Below, in pieces: positions 13,576 through 13,756 of a stretch of DNA of 13,756 bases. Source of the stretch: JBHHXR01 sp046757205 (GTDB taxonomy: Bacteria > Pseudomonadota > Alphaproteobacteria > Rhodobacterales > Rhodobacteraceae); assembly GCA_046757205.1 (NCBI GenBank), contig JBHHXR010000077.1, positions 1-13,756 on the forward strand. Reading direction: 5' to 3'. The position numbers and the translations under genes are program-made. The number at the start of each line of letters is the position of its first letter. Positions within the stretch are counted from its first letter, which is position 1. The notes under the pieces are model-generated. The model saw only the letters and a list, made by a program, of their open reading frames with translations, was not told the origin of the DNA and did no database searches.

Positions 13576-13746
13576 CGCAGCCGCGCCGGTGTTGGCTGCG
13601 TATCGCGGAACAGAGGGCAGCGCCCGTCGCGAGGGTGGGCGTGAAGCGCCCGCCCTGAGGGGCGGGGCGGGCGCTGCCCGGGCCGCCACGCGGCCCGGGC
13701 CGTCTTGTCGGACCGTCCTTGGGCAAGAATATCGGGAGCGCTCTTG
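13576..13746 (+). promoter_or_regulatory. GC-rich region of nested stem-loops, possible leader of the next gene
   Basis: Several perfect stems follow one another. CGCAGCC (13576-13582) pairs with GGCTGCG (13594-13600). GGGCAGCGCCCG (13615-13626) pairs with CGGGCGCTGCCC (13668-13679), enclosing an inner GC hairpin. GCCCGGGCCGC (13676-13686) pairs with GCGGCCCGGGC (13690-13700). The second and third stems share GCCC at 13676-13679, so they compete. CAAGA (13724-13728) can pair with TCTTG on either side (13703-13707 or 13742-13746); the second choice encloses the GGGAG ribosome site. No known riboswitch class was recognised. Between the inverted repeat and 13575 I see nothing. Confidence 0.3.
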
Positions 13747-13756
13747 ATGACCCGCG
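13747..13756 (+). CDS. probable start of the next gene, cut by the window edge
   Basis: ATGACCCGC (Met-Thr-Arg) is preceded by GGGAG at 13734-13738 with 8-base spacing. Only three codons are visible, so the product cannot be identified. In several alphaproteobacteria the gene after cysS is citramalate synthase (cimA), but nothing here confirms that. Confidence 0.35.

Noticed and set aside
13436..13747. A 103-codon plus-strand frame after cysS
   Set aside because: It reads through an inverted repeat and GC hairpins, gives a low-complexity Arg/Ala/Gly/Pro product, and overlaps a better-placed start at 13747.
1..13756. tRNA genes, CRISPR arrays, insertion sequences, phage genes or attachment sites
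   Set aside because: I found no cloverleaf pattern, spaced direct repeats, transposase or integrase motifs, or target-site duplications.

Overview
The window looks like alphaproteobacterial chromosome. GC content is very high, and the protein families are typical of Rhodobacterales, Rhodospirillales or Hyphomicrobiales that use methylated amines. An inverted repeat built on GTCCCGGA/TCCGGGAC follows cysS; I recall similar intergenic repeats in many alphaproteobacteria. No species can be named from the sequence alone.

Positions 1-11786 hold one long minus-strand gene set. In transcription order it encodes: an XRE-cupin regulator (11786-11214), a GFA-family zinc protein (11203-10823), a LysE/RhtB exporter (10820-10197), an FAD/GcvT dehydrogenase resembling dimethylglycine dehydrogenase (10185-7735), a PLP aminotransferase (7738-6563), a homocysteine S-methyltransferase-family protein (6570-5662), a zinc-free MDR oxidoreductase (5665-4598), a second FAD/GcvT dehydrogenase closer to sarcosine dehydrogenase (4601-2157), a SAM-dependent methyltransferase (2060-1191), a second GFA protein (1097-675), and the N-terminal part of an MttB-family (trimethylamine/betaine-type, corrinoid-linked) methyltransferase that runs off the left edge. 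Most junctions are 4-8 base overlaps or gaps of about 10 bases. The exception is a 96-base gap at 2061-2156, which carries a near-perfect 21-base palindrome and may begin a separately controlled sub-operon.

Read together, the genes suggest stepwise demethylation of an N-methylated compound. An MttB-type enzyme would remove a methyl from a quaternary amine. Two flavoprotein dehydrogenases fused to folate-binding GcvT domains would remove the next two methyls onto tetrahydrofolate. The aminotransferase would take the freed amine. The homocysteine methyltransferase and the two GFA proteins would handle methyl groups and stray formaldehyde, and LysE/RhtB would relieve accumulation of an amino-acid-like intermediate. 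The families are well supported; the substrate and the order of steps are inference.

On the plus strand, divergent from the regulator across a 288-base intergenic region, lies cysS (12075-13439), complete and with all catalytic signatures. It is followed by a 27-base inverted repeat and a GC-rich region of nested stem-loops (13576-13746) leading to a probable next start codon at 13747. I saw no tRNA, rRNA, CRISPR array, insertion sequence or phage gene.
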